Origin: Prochlorococcus sp. AG-363-P06
GTDB lineage: Bacteria > Cyanobacteriota > Cyanobacteriia > PCC-6307 > Cyanobiaceae
Length of the DNA stretch: 43,929 bases
Reading direction: 5' to 3'
Assembly: GCA_003280025.1 (NCBI GenBank)
Contig: QCGD01000013.1
Coordinates: 1 to 43,929, forward strand
Shown here: one piece after another, positions 1 to 9,713 of the stretch
How positions within the stretch are numbered: position 1 is the first letter of the stretch
Layout: the number at the start of each line of letters is the position of its first letter
The notes under the pieces: model-generated
The model's input: the letters and a program-made list of their open reading frames with translations, nothing else
Database searches by the model: none
What the model was told of the DNA's origin: nothing
Position numbers and translations under genes: made by a program

Positions 1-37
1 TAAATTATCTTTAAAAACAAACCAGTCTTGATTTTCT

Positions 38-595
38 TTAATTTTTTATTATATTACTAATTTCCTTAAATTCTTTTCTATTTGCGGTCTTGCATAATTC
101 AAAAATTATTGATTCAGTAGTTGTTAATATCGCCCCCTTATTAATCATTCTCTGTAAGGCTATTTCATGATCTAATTTGTTCCTACTTCCAGTAGCATCA
201 GCTATTAGAATCACTTCATAGCCTGTTTGTAATAATTCTAAGACAGTTTGTTGAATACAAATGTGTGTTTCAATTCCACAAAAAATTAAATTTGTAATTT
301 TTTTCTTATTTAATTCTTTTATAAATTCTTGGCTATTTGCCAAACTAAATTCCATCTTTTCAATTCTTTTAAATTCAGTTTTAGGTAATAGTTCTTTGAT
401 TGTAGTGCCTAACTTAATTGGGTTCTGTTCAGATAGAAAAATGTTTTCATCTAAGATTTCGTAGGCATTTAAAATCTTTTTGATATTTTTGGTTATTAAA
501 TCTTTATTAAATATTGGCCTTAGAATCTTTTCTTGAATATCTATTAGTATTAAGGCATTTTTTTTTGGTAGTTGTTTATCAATAGAATATGTCAT
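38..595 (-). CDS. Isochorismatase-family cysteine hydrolase
   Basis: The 185-residue protein has the isochorismatase/nicotinamidase fold pattern: an early strand ending in the catalytic Asp (ALILIDIQ, D19), a central Lys (about K80 in EKMEFS) and the nucleophile Cys in ETHICIQQT (C113). Such enzymes hydrolyse amides or ethers through a thioester on that Cys. The substrate cannot be read from sequence; YcaC-like relatives often have none assigned. Length is normal for the family and there is no signal peptide, so it should be cytosolic. It is divergent from the Fur-type regulator, with a 128-base spacer between them. Family assignment is firm, substrate unknown. Confidence 0.85.
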   Translation of the reverse strand: MTYSIDKQLPKKNALILIDIQEKILRPIFNKDLITKNIKKILNAYEILDENIFLSEQNPIKLGTTIKELLPKTEFKRIEKMEFSLANSQEFIKELNKKKITNLIFCGIETHICIQQTVLELLQTGYEVILIADATGSRNKLDHEIALQRMINKGAILTTTESIIFELCKTANRKEFKEISNIIKN

Positions 596-723
596 GATTT
601 CCCCCTATCTATTGGTAAAGATATATTCAAGATAATATTTTGCAGAACTTTAGTAAATATTTTTAAAGTTAAAAGTTGTTTTACTCTCATCTAGAGCTAT
701 TATTGAGAATAGCCATGAGTTGA

Positions 724-1179
724 TTGTTGACATTATCCTCTCAATACAATGTAATTTCTTCACCTCTAGGTGATGATTTACATAAAGATGGAAAGAGGTT
801 AACGCCGCAGAGACTAAAGGTTCTTAATTTGTTTGAGAATATTGGTTCAGGGAAGCATCTAAGTGCTGAAGAGGTACATCAAAAACTAGTTAAATCAAGT
901 ACTAAAGTTTCACTTGCGACAATTTATAGAACATTAAGACTTTTAGTTCAAATGGGCTTGCTTCATGAATTAGAGCTTAGTGAGGGTGGCCATAGATACG
1001 AATTGCTTAGCAACGATACTCCTGATCATCATCACTTGATTTGTATTAGGTGTGGAAGAACAGAAGAGTTTGAAAATGATCAAGTTTTGGAGGCAGGCAA
1101 AGTTGCTGCAAAAATAAATGGTTTTAAACTTATTGAATCTTCATTGAATGTAAGAGCTATCTGCCCTAAATGCATTTAG
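724..1179 (+). CDS. Fur-family metal-dependent regulator
   Basis: A 151-residue Fur/Zur/PerR-type repressor. The N-terminal winged helix includes LTPQRLKVL and the recognition-helix region SLATIYRTLRLL. It is followed by a metal/dimer domain with DHHHLICIRCG (a His cluster plus C-x2-C) and a second Cys pair in the C-terminal AICPKC. All Cys needed for the structural zinc site are present. The frame has a TGA three codons before position 724, so translation must start at one of two consecutive TTG codons (724 or 727); no ATG is available. Which metal or peroxide it senses is not decidable here. It is followed convergently by the ArsS-like gene, only 6 bases away. Confidence 0.85.
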   Translation: MLTLSSQYNVISSPLGDDLHKDGKRLTPQRLKVLNLFENIGSGKHLSAEEVHQKLVKSSTKVSLATIYRTLRLLVQMGLLHELELSEGGHRYELLSNDTPDHHHLICIRCGRTEEFENDQVLEAGKVAAKINGFKLIESSLNVRAICPKCI

Positions 1180-1185
1180 TATATT

Positions 1186-2118
1186 TCAAGTTAAGGCTCC
1201 ACCACAACTTGATCCAGAACCTGCAGTGCAAGCAAAACAATGTTCATTTACAGCTATTCCGTAATTAAAATTAAATGATTTATCCATTAAATCAAAAATT
1301 GTCTTTGGCCCTTTATTTATTCGAAAACTTATTTGCTGGTTAAAGTCACAATCATAAATTTCTCCAAGCCAATTAACGCTAATAGTTTTTTTGCACATAA
1401 GATTTTCTAAGTTATTTTTATTGAAATTATCTTTAAGTAATTTGTAATAAGAATCTAATTTCCCTTCTCTTATTAGTGATTCTTCATATCTATTTATTGG
1501 CATATTAGTTATTGTATAGAGTTTGTTAAAAACAATTTTATATTTTTCGAATAGGATTTTTTTATAATTTTTCTCCAATATTTCCTGAGGAGGAGGAAGA
1601 ATTGGGTTTACAGGATTATAAACAAGATTTAATTGCAAGCCGTTTTTTTTCTTTCCATAGCCTAAATCATTAAGCATTTTTATAGCATTAATACTTTTTT
1701 CAAAAACCCCATATCCTCTTTGTAACTCAACATTATTTTTCTCATAGCATGGCAGTGAAGCTGTTATTATCACGTTATTGTTTGCAAGAAATTCAGGAAG
1801 ATCCTCATATCCCTCTTCAAAGAAAATTGTCAAATTACATCTATCAATAATATCAATTTCCGTTTTACTTAAACTGGTAATTAGATTTTTAAATTCAGGA
1901 TGCAGTTCTGGAGCTCCTCCTGTAATATCTAAAGTTTTAATTTTGTATTTATCAACTATTTTCGGAATTAAAGAAATTATTTCATTAGACATCTTTTCTG
2001 TTCGCAAGGGACTTGAATTTACATGACAATGTTTACAAGCCTGATTGCATTTATAACCTATATTAATTTGTAATGTGTCTATAGGTTCTTTATTTATTGA
2101 GGGAAATTTTTCTTGCAT
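1186..2118 (-). CDS. arsS: ArsS-like radical SAM enzyme
   Basis: The 310-residue protein has a radical SAM CxxxCxxC cluster site (GYKCNQACKHC, C24/C28/C31) and the family's Cys-rich C-terminus (CFACTAGSGSSCGGAL). These two marks define the arsenosugar-type radical SAM/Cys-rich family (ArsS, DUF3641 tail). Members are implicated in attaching the SAM-derived 5'-deoxyadenosyl group to dimethylarsenic during arsenosugar synthesis. The usual partner ArsM is not in this window. The SAM-binding region has the expected DITGGAPELHP glycine-rich motif. It is cytosolic, transcribed in the same direction as stpA and 40 bases downstream of it, so they may share a transcript. Family assignment is confident; the arsenic role is by homology only. 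Confidence 0.75.
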   Translation of the reverse strand: MQEKFPSINKEPIDTLQINIGYKCNQACKHCHVNSSPLRTEKMSNEIISLIPKIVDKYKIKTLDITGGAPELHPEFKNLITSLSKTEIDIIDRCNLTIFFEEGYEDLPEFLANNNVIITASLPCYEKNNVELQRGYGVFEKSINAIKMLNDLGYGKKKNGLQLNLVYNPVNPILPPPQEILEKNYKKILFEKYKIVFNKLYTITNMPINRYEESLIREGKLDSYYKLLKDNFNKNNLENLMCKKTISVNWLGEIYDCDFNQQISFRINKGPKTIFDLMDKSFNFNYGIAVNEHCFACTAGSGSSCGGALT

Positions 2119-2158
2119 AAATTTAATATTTATAAAATCTCATTTGATAGTTAAAAAG

Positions 2159-3379
2159 TCAACAATCTTTTTTAAAGTTAAATCTCTTTTTAGCAAGTTC
2201 AATAAACCAATTTATATATTCATCGGGGCCATTTTTGAAAATTATATCAAACTTTAGCTCATCATCATCATCGCTGATACCTATTAAACCTGTTTTTTTT
2301 GTTGATGGTCTTTCAACTTCACCTGAACTACTATCTACAAAAATTATTTTATTATTAATACCAAATTCTTTACCGAGTCTTTGTATAAATTCTAGGAAAG
2401 ATCTGTCACTTCCTCCTCTTGAATAATTATTCTCTCCCAAATTTTTTTGTGATGTTACTGTGTCTCCAACTCCTATAATCAATGGCATATCTTCTAAGTT
2501 AATACTTCTTCTGCATAAATCTATTTTTTCTTCAATAGATTTTGGAGAGTTTCTAAAATTAAAATGTCTCCCAAGCGGGGCTTTACCAGTTTTATCATTA
2601 ATAAATTTATTTAACAGAAATAAAACACCATTGTCTTTCTCAGCACCTTTAATAAGTAATTGTATATCTGTTGATCCAATATCATTCTTAGAGGAAAGCT
2701 TTAAAATTTCATTATCATCTTTTTTCCCTAGATTCGGAGAAATATGCAGGAAAAATGAGTTTTTTAGGCCCTCAGATTCAGCTTTGTAAATAATTTCATT
2801 CATCATTTCTTCAAAACTTGTTTGTATAAGCTTTCTTTTCTCAAAATCTGTTTTTACTAAATCAAAAAGACTATTGAAATTAATAGTTGGGGAGAATCTT
2901 GTTACACAAATTGATTTTGCCGCATGAAAATTAATATCTTCTTGGTAAAGATTAGGGAAAATATTCTTAACAATTAAATTAAATTTTGGTCTTATTAGCC
3001 CAGGTACTTTGGATAAAAAATCCAGTTCTTTTTGTGATACACCCTCAAAACTTACCTCTCCATTATTGTCTTGATATTCAACACCACAGGCTGCTAGACC
3101 TCTTAAATAGAGTTTTTTCTTTTTTGGTTCAATATTGCTTCGCAAACTTCTCTCTATTATTCTATTTACCCCTCTAGGACCTTCATGTTCTCCGCAAGTT
3201 AATACGAAAAATTCTTCTGCTAATTCTTTTACTGCATATATATATTTTGATTCTAATACTCTAGTCATTGGATCTTTGACTAAAGGTATACAAACCCCAT
3301 CAATATCTTGAATAAATAAAATATTTCTATAAGAAATTATTTGTTTTTGATTTTCTAAATTATTTCTTTTGTATTGCAT
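2159..3379 (-). CDS. stpA: Glucosylglycerol-3-phosphate phosphatase (StpA)
   Basis: A 406-residue StpA-family protein. It dephosphorylates glucosylglycerol-phosphate, the last step of compatible-solute (glucosylglycerol) synthesis in salt-stressed cyanobacteria. Visible support is the HAD nucleophile motif FIQDIDGVCIPLV near the N-terminus, plus the long family-specific stretches VLTCGEHEGPRGV, PLIIGVGDTVTSQ and RGGSDRSFLEFIQRLG, which match the Synechocystis StpA layout. Length also matches. The partner synthase GgpS is not in this window. The divergent neighbour looks like a glycerol-3-phosphate dehydrogenase relative, which fits because glycerol-3-phosphate is the acceptor in this pathway. 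Family assignment is strong. Whether the cell really makes glucosylglycerol needs ggpS elsewhere in the genome. Confidence 0.82.
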   Translation of the reverse strand: MQYKRNNLENQKQIISYRNILFIQDIDGVCIPLVKDPMTRVLESKYIYAVKELAEEFFVLTCGEHEGPRGVNRIIERSLRSNIEPKKKKLYLRGLAACGVEYQDNNGEVSFEGVSQKELDFLSKVPGLIRPKFNLIVKNIFPNLYQEDINFHAAKSICVTRFSPTINFNSLFDLVKTDFEKRKLIQTSFEEMMNEIIYKAESEGLKNSFFLHISPNLGKKDDNEILKLSSKNDIGSTDIQLLIKGAEKDNGVLFLLNKFINDKTGKAPLGRHFNFRNSPKSIEEKIDLCRRSINLEDMPLIIGVGDTVTSQKNLGENNYSRGGSDRSFLEFIQRLGKEFGINNKIIFVDSSSGEVERPSTKKTGLIGISDDDDELKFDIIFKNGPDEYINWFIELAKKRFNFKKDC

Positions 3380-3543
3380 CTTTATACTTATGGACTCTTT
3401 TAAAATTAATAATAATACTTGAACTTAAATATAAAAAAATTCAATATTTATAATAAACGATTTGCTATGGTAAAAAATTAGTTTAATGTAGAAAAATGAA
3501 GGTATGGATAAGAAATTAAAAGTTTTATGGAGAAAGATCAAAA

Positions 3544-5052
3544 ATGAATAATAGTTTTATCAACAACTTAAATGATGAAAAATATTTTTATTCATTGATT
3601 GAAAATCTAGCGAATTGCAAAGTTGGATTTTATAGTGTTGGTCTATATCCAGCATCTTTAGCCTATAACTGTGCTATGCATGGAAAATCAAATAATATTC
3701 TTTTAGCTCCAAGGGAAGGCAGAGATTTGTTAGGTGCTTTCTCTAAAGATGTTCTTTCAAATATGGAAAATGAGATTATTGAAAGAATTGATAGGATGGG
3801 ACATTATGTTTTTGAGGGTAGAAGAAAGTATTATGATCTTTCAGAACTTCTATTGAAATGTGAAATAGTTATCCTTTCTTCCAACAGTAATCACATACAA
3901 GATGATGTAAAACATGCTTTAGAACTAAGAAAAACTTTGAAAAGAGAAAATGTCGTTCTTGGCTGCCTTGTAGGTTCTTTTTGTATTGAAAGTAAAAATA
4001 AAAGTCCTTTTATTCTTTGCAATAAATATCCACAATTAGCTTTTTTTACGGGATTTCATCGACACGGAGCTTTGAGAAATCCTAATGATAGTTTTACTGC
4101 AAATTTCTGTCATCCTGATTCTTTAACAGCTCTAATTGGTGCACGCATTTTAAATCAACTTTCATCGAAAATTCAAGTGTCTCCAGGTGTACATAATATT
4201 GAATGTCAATATATAAAATCGATAAAAAATATCTCATCTATATTTGCAGGGTTTGTAAATAACTTTCATTCGGATAAGCCAGGAATGCTTCCAACTATTA
4301 ATACTGTTTTATTAGCTCAATGTTTAGATCAGGCCGCTTCAGTTTCCTCGAAAGTTAGAAAAGAAAATAAATTACAGAGTAAATATCTTTCTCTAAAAGA
4401 GCTTGGTTATGGAGAAGAACGAATTATTTCCAAGGAAAATATTGAAGAAAAACTTTGTGAAAAAGGAGATTATACCTTTTCTCAACTTAATGCTGTGAAA
4501 GCTGATGTATTAGGTAGTATGTCCCTCCCAACGGAAGGGCAACCAACAAGAAATTTTCAGGCTGGACAAGTTTTATCAGATATGCTCTTTGAACTCAAAA
4601 GATGCCCAAACGATATAAAGGAATTTGTAAATTGGTGCAATAGATACTCCTTGAGTCAAGGCGGGCTTGAGGGTCTGAAATCATTAAAATTTTGGCCAGA
4701 AATTTATAAAGAATTTGGTATTAAAAATAATAATTGCTCAATGATTAATTTAATTTATTTATGCTTTAATGCTAATCCTGACGAAAAAAAAGAAATTTAT
4801 AAGGTGTTAATTAGTTCAGAAGAAATAACTAATTTTTGCCAAGAATCTGTTAAATCTAGATCATCTTTAGAACTTAATGAAAAACTAAAAGGTAGTGATA
4901 TTTTTAATAATAAGGAAATTTTTTACAATAAATTGCTTTGTATAAAAAAGGACAAAGAATTACAAAAAAAAGAATTTACTAATAAAAATTCTGAAAAAAT
5001 TCCAAATTACATGAATGCACTAAAAATAATAAATAAATATTTCATTAATTAA
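3544..5052 (+). CDS. GpsA-like Rossmann-fold protein (putative glycerol-3-phosphate dehydrogenase relative)
   Basis: A 502-residue protein I do not recognise by name. Its N-terminal segment (VGFYSVGLYPASLAYNCAMHG) resembles a degenerate dinucleotide-binding turn. A following strand, EIVILSSNSNHIQD, sits where GpsA proteins have their 'VAVPSQ' strand. A later segment, PTEGQPTRNFQAGQ, resembles the substrate-binding 'EGVRTA' region of NAD-dependent glycerol-3-phosphate dehydrogenases. The protein is about 170 residues longer than ordinary GpsA, with a charged Lys-rich C-terminus (roughly 440-502). It is divergent from stpA across 164 bases, which supports a link to glycerol-3-phosphate supply. 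The assignment is inferential; glycine spacing in the nucleotide loop is not canonical, so it could be a non-catalytic relative. Confidence 0.5.
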   Translation: MNNSFINNLNDEKYFYSLIENLANCKVGFYSVGLYPASLAYNCAMHGKSNNILLAPREGRDLLGAFSKDVLSNMENEIIERIDRMGHYVFEGRRKYYDLSELLLKCEIVILSSNSNHIQDDVKHALELRKTLKRENVVLGCLVGSFCIESKNKSPFILCNKYPQLAFFTGFHRHGALRNPNDSFTANFCHPDSLTALIGARILNQLSSKIQVSPGVHNIECQYIKSIKNISSIFAGFVNNFHSDKPGMLPTINTVLLAQCLDQAASVSSKVRKENKLQSKYLSLKELGYGEERIISKENIEEKLCEKGDYTFSQLNAVKADVLGSMSLPTEGQPTRNFQAGQVLSDMLFELKRCPNDIKEFVNWCNRYSLSQGGLEGLKSLKFWPEIYKEFGIKNNNCSMINLIYLCFNANPDEKKEIYKVLISSEEITNFCQESVKSRSSLELNEKLKGSDIFNNKEIFYNKLLCIKKDKELQKKEFTNKNSEKIPNYMNALKIINKYFIN

Positions 5053-5147
5053 TTAATTAATTAATTTATTTAATTCAGATGAGAGGTTTATTTATTTACT
5101 AATCTTGATTTCAGAGTTAGAATTATTTAGATAAAAAAAGGTTTTTT

Positions 5148-5807
5148 TTGAAAAAGGAATTATCACATCGTTCTCATGAACTTAAAGCTCTTGGTTGGAA
5201 TCAAGAAGATTTATCTAGGTACGAAGATTTATGGGATTACAGCCAAAGATGGGGATTGATAAATTTAGAAAGAGAAGACCGACAGTTTTTAAAGAAAGCA
5301 GAAAAGTTACTCCCTAAGATTCAAAATAAAAAAATATCTGTTAGAAAAACTATTGAAGAAAAATCATATTATTTGTGGTTGAATTTTTATCTTGATGAAA
5401 TTAATATTTTCAGTAAATCTAATCTTCCTAAAAGCAAATGTGGAGTTTGGACACTTTTAATTGAGGAAGAAATGAAACTTTTGAAGGAATTAAAACCAGT
5501 AATGGGTCTCCCAGATACTCTAAAGGCAAAGAATTTATTTGAAAATAGAAAAGAACTACTAAATAAAGCTTTTAGCGAATATGAAGCTGAAAATAATAAA
5601 AAGGTTTTCAATTTTGATGAGATTCTCAAAAGATCAGAAAACAATGTAGGTAAGAATTGGAAATCAATTACTGAAAAAGATCCTGAGGCAAATAAAACTT
5701 TTCCAATAATTGATACAAAACACATTGAGAATTTCAGATCTGAAATAAAAAAAGAACTGAATCTTTTTATGAAAGAAAACTATCCCTCATTAAAAGAGGA
5801 TTTATAA
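5148..5807 (+). CDS. Conserved-looking hypothetical protein
   Basis: A 219-residue, highly charged, soluble protein starting at TTG. It opens with a compact Trp-rich segment (ALGWNQEDLSRYEDLWDYSQ and RWGLINLERED). A predicted helical region follows, with a Lys/Glu-rich tail. No signal peptide, membrane segment or catalytic motif is visible. It lies between the GpsA-like gene (95 bases upstream) and metY (71 bases downstream) on the same strand. Coding character is supported by length and sensible composition. I cannot assign a function. Confidence 0.6.
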   Translation: MKKELSHRSHELKALGWNQEDLSRYEDLWDYSQRWGLINLEREDRQFLKKAEKLLPKIQNKKISVRKTIEEKSYYLWLNFYLDEINIFSKSNLPKSKCGVWTLLIEEEMKLLKELKPVMGLPDTLKAKNLFENRKELLNKAFSEYEAENNKKVFNFDEILKRSENNVGKNWKSITEKDPEANKTFPIIDTKHIENFRSEIKKELNLFMKENYPSLKEDL

Positions 5808-5863
5808 ATATTTGTCTTTTTTTAGTTTTTTTTTTTAAGTTTTTTAAGTTAAATAGATATTAG

Positions 5864-7207
<1,344 letters not shown>

Positions 7208-7220
7208 GAAAGGAGATTTA

Positions 7221-8111
7221 TTGGCTTTAATAATTCCTAGCAATTATCACAAGATAAGTGATGTAGAGAAAAATCATATATCCTGGATAGAACCTGAATT
7301 GGCAAAAAGACAGGATATACGTCCTCTTCGTATTGGCATTTTGAATATCATGCCTCTAGGAAAGCAATATGAATTTAATTTATTACACCCACTTGGATTA
7401 TCTCCACTTCAAATAGAACCTGTTTGGATAAAGCTTAAAACACATTCATATAAAACATGGGATCTAAATCATTTAAATAATCTTTATATAACCTGGGAAG
7501 AGGCAAATAATCCCGAGCCATTAGATGGAATCATTATTACTGGTGCCCCTATTGAGCACTTAGCTTTTGAAGAAGTTAAGTACTGGGATGAATTTGTGGA
7601 AATTGTAAATGAAGCTAGGAATTCTTGTGCGAGTACTCTTGGTTTATGTTGGGCTGGGTTCGCTTTGGCTCATTTGGCAGGGGTTGATAAGGAGGTTTTT
7701 GATAAAAAATTATTTGGTGTCTTTCCTTTAAAAAGCCTTGTTCCTGGACATCCTTTAATGGGCACACAAGATGATCAATTTATCTGTCCTCAAAGTAGAT
7801 TTGCAGGTTTACCAGATCTGGATATGGAGAAAGCTCAAAAGGAGGGGAAATTAAATTTGTTGGCATATGGGGAAAACGTTGGATACACAATATTTGAAAC
7901 CCATGATCAAAAACAACTGATGCATTTAGGTCATCCAGAATATACAGTTCATAGAATAATAAGTGAAATAAATAGAGACAAAGAGAAGGGAGATGTTCCT
8001 CCTCCAAAGAATTTTGATATAAATAGTTCAAAAACCACTTGGAGATCTCATAGAAATTTGTTGTTTCAGCAATGGCTATGGTTTTGTTATCAGCAGGTTA
8101 GTCTTAATTAA
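7221..8111 (+). CDS. metA: Homoserine O-acyltransferase, probably acetyl-specific (MetA)
   Basis: A 296-residue homoserine trans-acylase of the HTS/MetA family: IGILNIMPLGKQYEFNLL at the N-terminus, nucleophile Cys143 in LGLCWAGFALA and the catalytic His in MHLGHPEY. The specificity segment reads GAPIEHLAFEE. Known work on this family links Glu at the equivalent of position 111 to acetyl-CoA use and Gly to succinyl-CoA. The Glu here therefore suggests O-acetylhomoserine as product, which is exactly the substrate of the upstream MetY. Translation starts at TTG with a strong AAGGAGA site. It is convergent with the SulP gene, only 6 bases apart, with no visible terminator. Confidence 0.88.
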   Translation: MALIIPSNYHKISDVEKNHISWIEPELAKRQDIRPLRIGILNIMPLGKQYEFNLLHPLGLSPLQIEPVWIKLKTHSYKTWDLNHLNNLYITWEEANNPEPLDGIIITGAPIEHLAFEEVKYWDEFVEIVNEARNSCASTLGLCWAGFALAHLAGVDKEVFDKKLFGVFPLKSLVPGHPLMGTQDDQFICPQSRFAGLPDLDMEKAQKEGKLNLLAYGENVGYTIFETHDQKQLMHLGHPEYTVHRIISEINRDKEKGDVPPPKNFDINSSKTTWRSHRNLLFQQWLWFCYQQVSLN

Positions 8112-8117
8112 AACTTA

Positions 8118-9683
8118 TCAGTGAGAGCTTCCAACTCCTCCTAATCTGTCAAACAAATCAAGGCTCTCTTTATTTAGACCTACTATCTCAACTTTAGAAC
8201 CACCATTTTGGAATTTTCTTAAAATTTGCTCAAGAGCTACAACACCACTCTGATCCCAAATATGAGCTAAAGACATATCAATTACGATATTTTCTGGATG
8301 CTCATGAATATCAAATCCTTGTAGGAAATAAATTTTACTAACAAAAAATAATTGTCCTTTTACTTTGTAAGTTGTCAAATTATTTTCTTTTGCTCTTGAG
8401 ACAGTTATAACTTTAGCGACTTTTCTGCTGAAAAGAATTGCAGCTAATGCAACTCCTGCAATAACTCCAAGTGCAAGATTATGAGGTTTTGTAAGCATAG
8501 TAACTGCAAAAGTCATAAGCATGACTGCAGTATCGCTTTTAGGTATCTTTCTAATATTTTTCAATCCATTTATATCTGCCGTACTTATTGCGATCGTTAT
8601 CATTATTGCTACTAAAGCAGCCATTGGGATGGAACCTATCCAATCCTTCAAGAGGATTATCATAATTAGGAGAGATATACCTGAGGAGAGGGTTGATAAT
8701 CTTGATTTGCCGCCATTTTCAGTATTCATTACAGATTGACCAACTAAGGCACATCCTGCCATTCCACCAAATAAAGATGCCACAATATTCGCGATTCCCT
8801 GCCCTCTTGCTTCTTTATTTTTATTAGAACTTGTATCTGTTACATCGTCTAGGATATCTTGAGTTAAAAAGGTTTCCATTAAACCCACAAGAGATATTGC
8901 TAGTGAGGTTGGTAAAATTATCCCTAACGTTTCCAGGTTAAAAGGTACTTTGCCATTCTCAAGAGCACCAAATGGCAAGGAAATGCTTGGTAATCCTTCA
9001 GGTAATTTACCTAAATCGCTAACAGTTGGTACATCTAAATTAAACAATATGCTTATTAATGTAATTACTACTATTGCAATAAGTTGAGAAGGAACTATTT
9101 TTGTTATTTTGGGAAGCCCATAAATAATTAATAATCCTAGAATTACAAGAATCCAAACTATTGGTATTTGAGAGTTAACTGGATATTGACTTAAACTTTG
9201 TTCAACTAATCCTTTTGATTCTTTAATACCTATTCCTAATTGAGGGAGTTGTGCCTGAAATATTAAAAGCGCTAGTGCGTTTACAAATCCACTTAATACT
9301 CCAGCTGGAACGAAGCGCATTTGGTATGCAAGTCTTAAATAACCCCAAAGGATTTGAAAAACTCCGGTTAATATTCCAGCGGCTATAAGATATGGAACGC
9401 CTAAACCAGGAGATTTTGCTTCTCCATAAGCAACAAGTCCAGTCATCAATAGAGCTGTTGAACCTGTAGCTGATGTAATCATCCCTCTTCTGCCTCCAAC
9501 AATTGCAATTGTTATAGATAAGCAAAATGCACCAAAAAGTCCAACTTTAGGATCAACTCCAGCTATACCTGAAAAAGCAATCGCTTCTGGGATCATTGCA
9601 AAAGCTACAACTAATCCAGAGAGAATATTAGACTTAGGATCATCTAACCAATTTTTAGATAAATATTTTGAAAAATTTGACAT
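8118..9683 (-). CDS. SulP-family anion transporter with STAS domain
   Basis: A 521-residue inner-membrane transporter of the SLC26/SulP family. About eleven hydrophobic segments fill residues 15-420, beginning with the family motif SGLVVAFAMIPEAIAFSGIAGVDP. A C-terminal cytoplasmic STAS domain follows (about 425-515: ENIVIDMSLAHIWDQSG, KVEIVGLNKES). Substrates in cyanobacteria are sulfate or bicarbonate (BicA-type). Proximity to metY-metA hints at sulfur, but carbon uptake is equally possible and sequence reading cannot separate them. Downstream on the same strand of the FAD oxidase, with a 30-base gap. Confidence 0.88.
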   Translation of the reverse strand: MSNFSKYLSKNWLDDPKSNILSGLVVAFAMIPEAIAFSGIAGVDPKVGLFGAFCLSITIAIVGGRRGMITSATGSTALLMTGLVAYGEAKSPGLGVPYLIAAGILTGVFQILWGYLRLAYQMRFVPAGVLSGFVNALALLIFQAQLPQLGIGIKESKGLVEQSLSQYPVNSQIPIVWILVILGLLIIYGLPKITKIVPSQLIAIVVITLISILFNLDVPTVSDLGKLPEGLPSISLPFGALENGKVPFNLETLGIILPTSLAISLVGLMETFLTQDILDDVTDTSSNKNKEARGQGIANIVASLFGGMAGCALVGQSVMNTENGGKSRLSTLSSGISLLIMIILLKDWIGSIPMAALVAIMITIAISTADINGLKNIRKIPKSDTAVMLMTFAVTMLTKPHNLALGVIAGVALAAILFSRKVAKVITVSRAKENNLTTYKVKGQLFFVSKIYFLQGFDIHEHPENIVIDMSLAHIWDQSGVVALEQILRKFQNGGSKVEIVGLNKESLDLFDRLGGVGSSH

Positions 9684-9713
9684 TGAAATTTTCTTTATAA
9701 TTATGAAGTTACC

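Noticed and set aside
670-723. Possible Fur box before the regulator gene
   Set aside because: The TATTGAGAATAG stretch is only loosely like metal-regulator boxes and is not a palindrome of useful length.
5040-5075. ATTA tandem run after the GpsA-like gene
   Set aside because: A short low-complexity A+T repeat, common in this genome type, with no arrangement suggesting function.
8521-8739. Plus-strand frame inside the SulP gene
   Set aside because: It is fully contained in a clear SulP coding region; hydrophobic content reflects the membrane gene's reverse strand.
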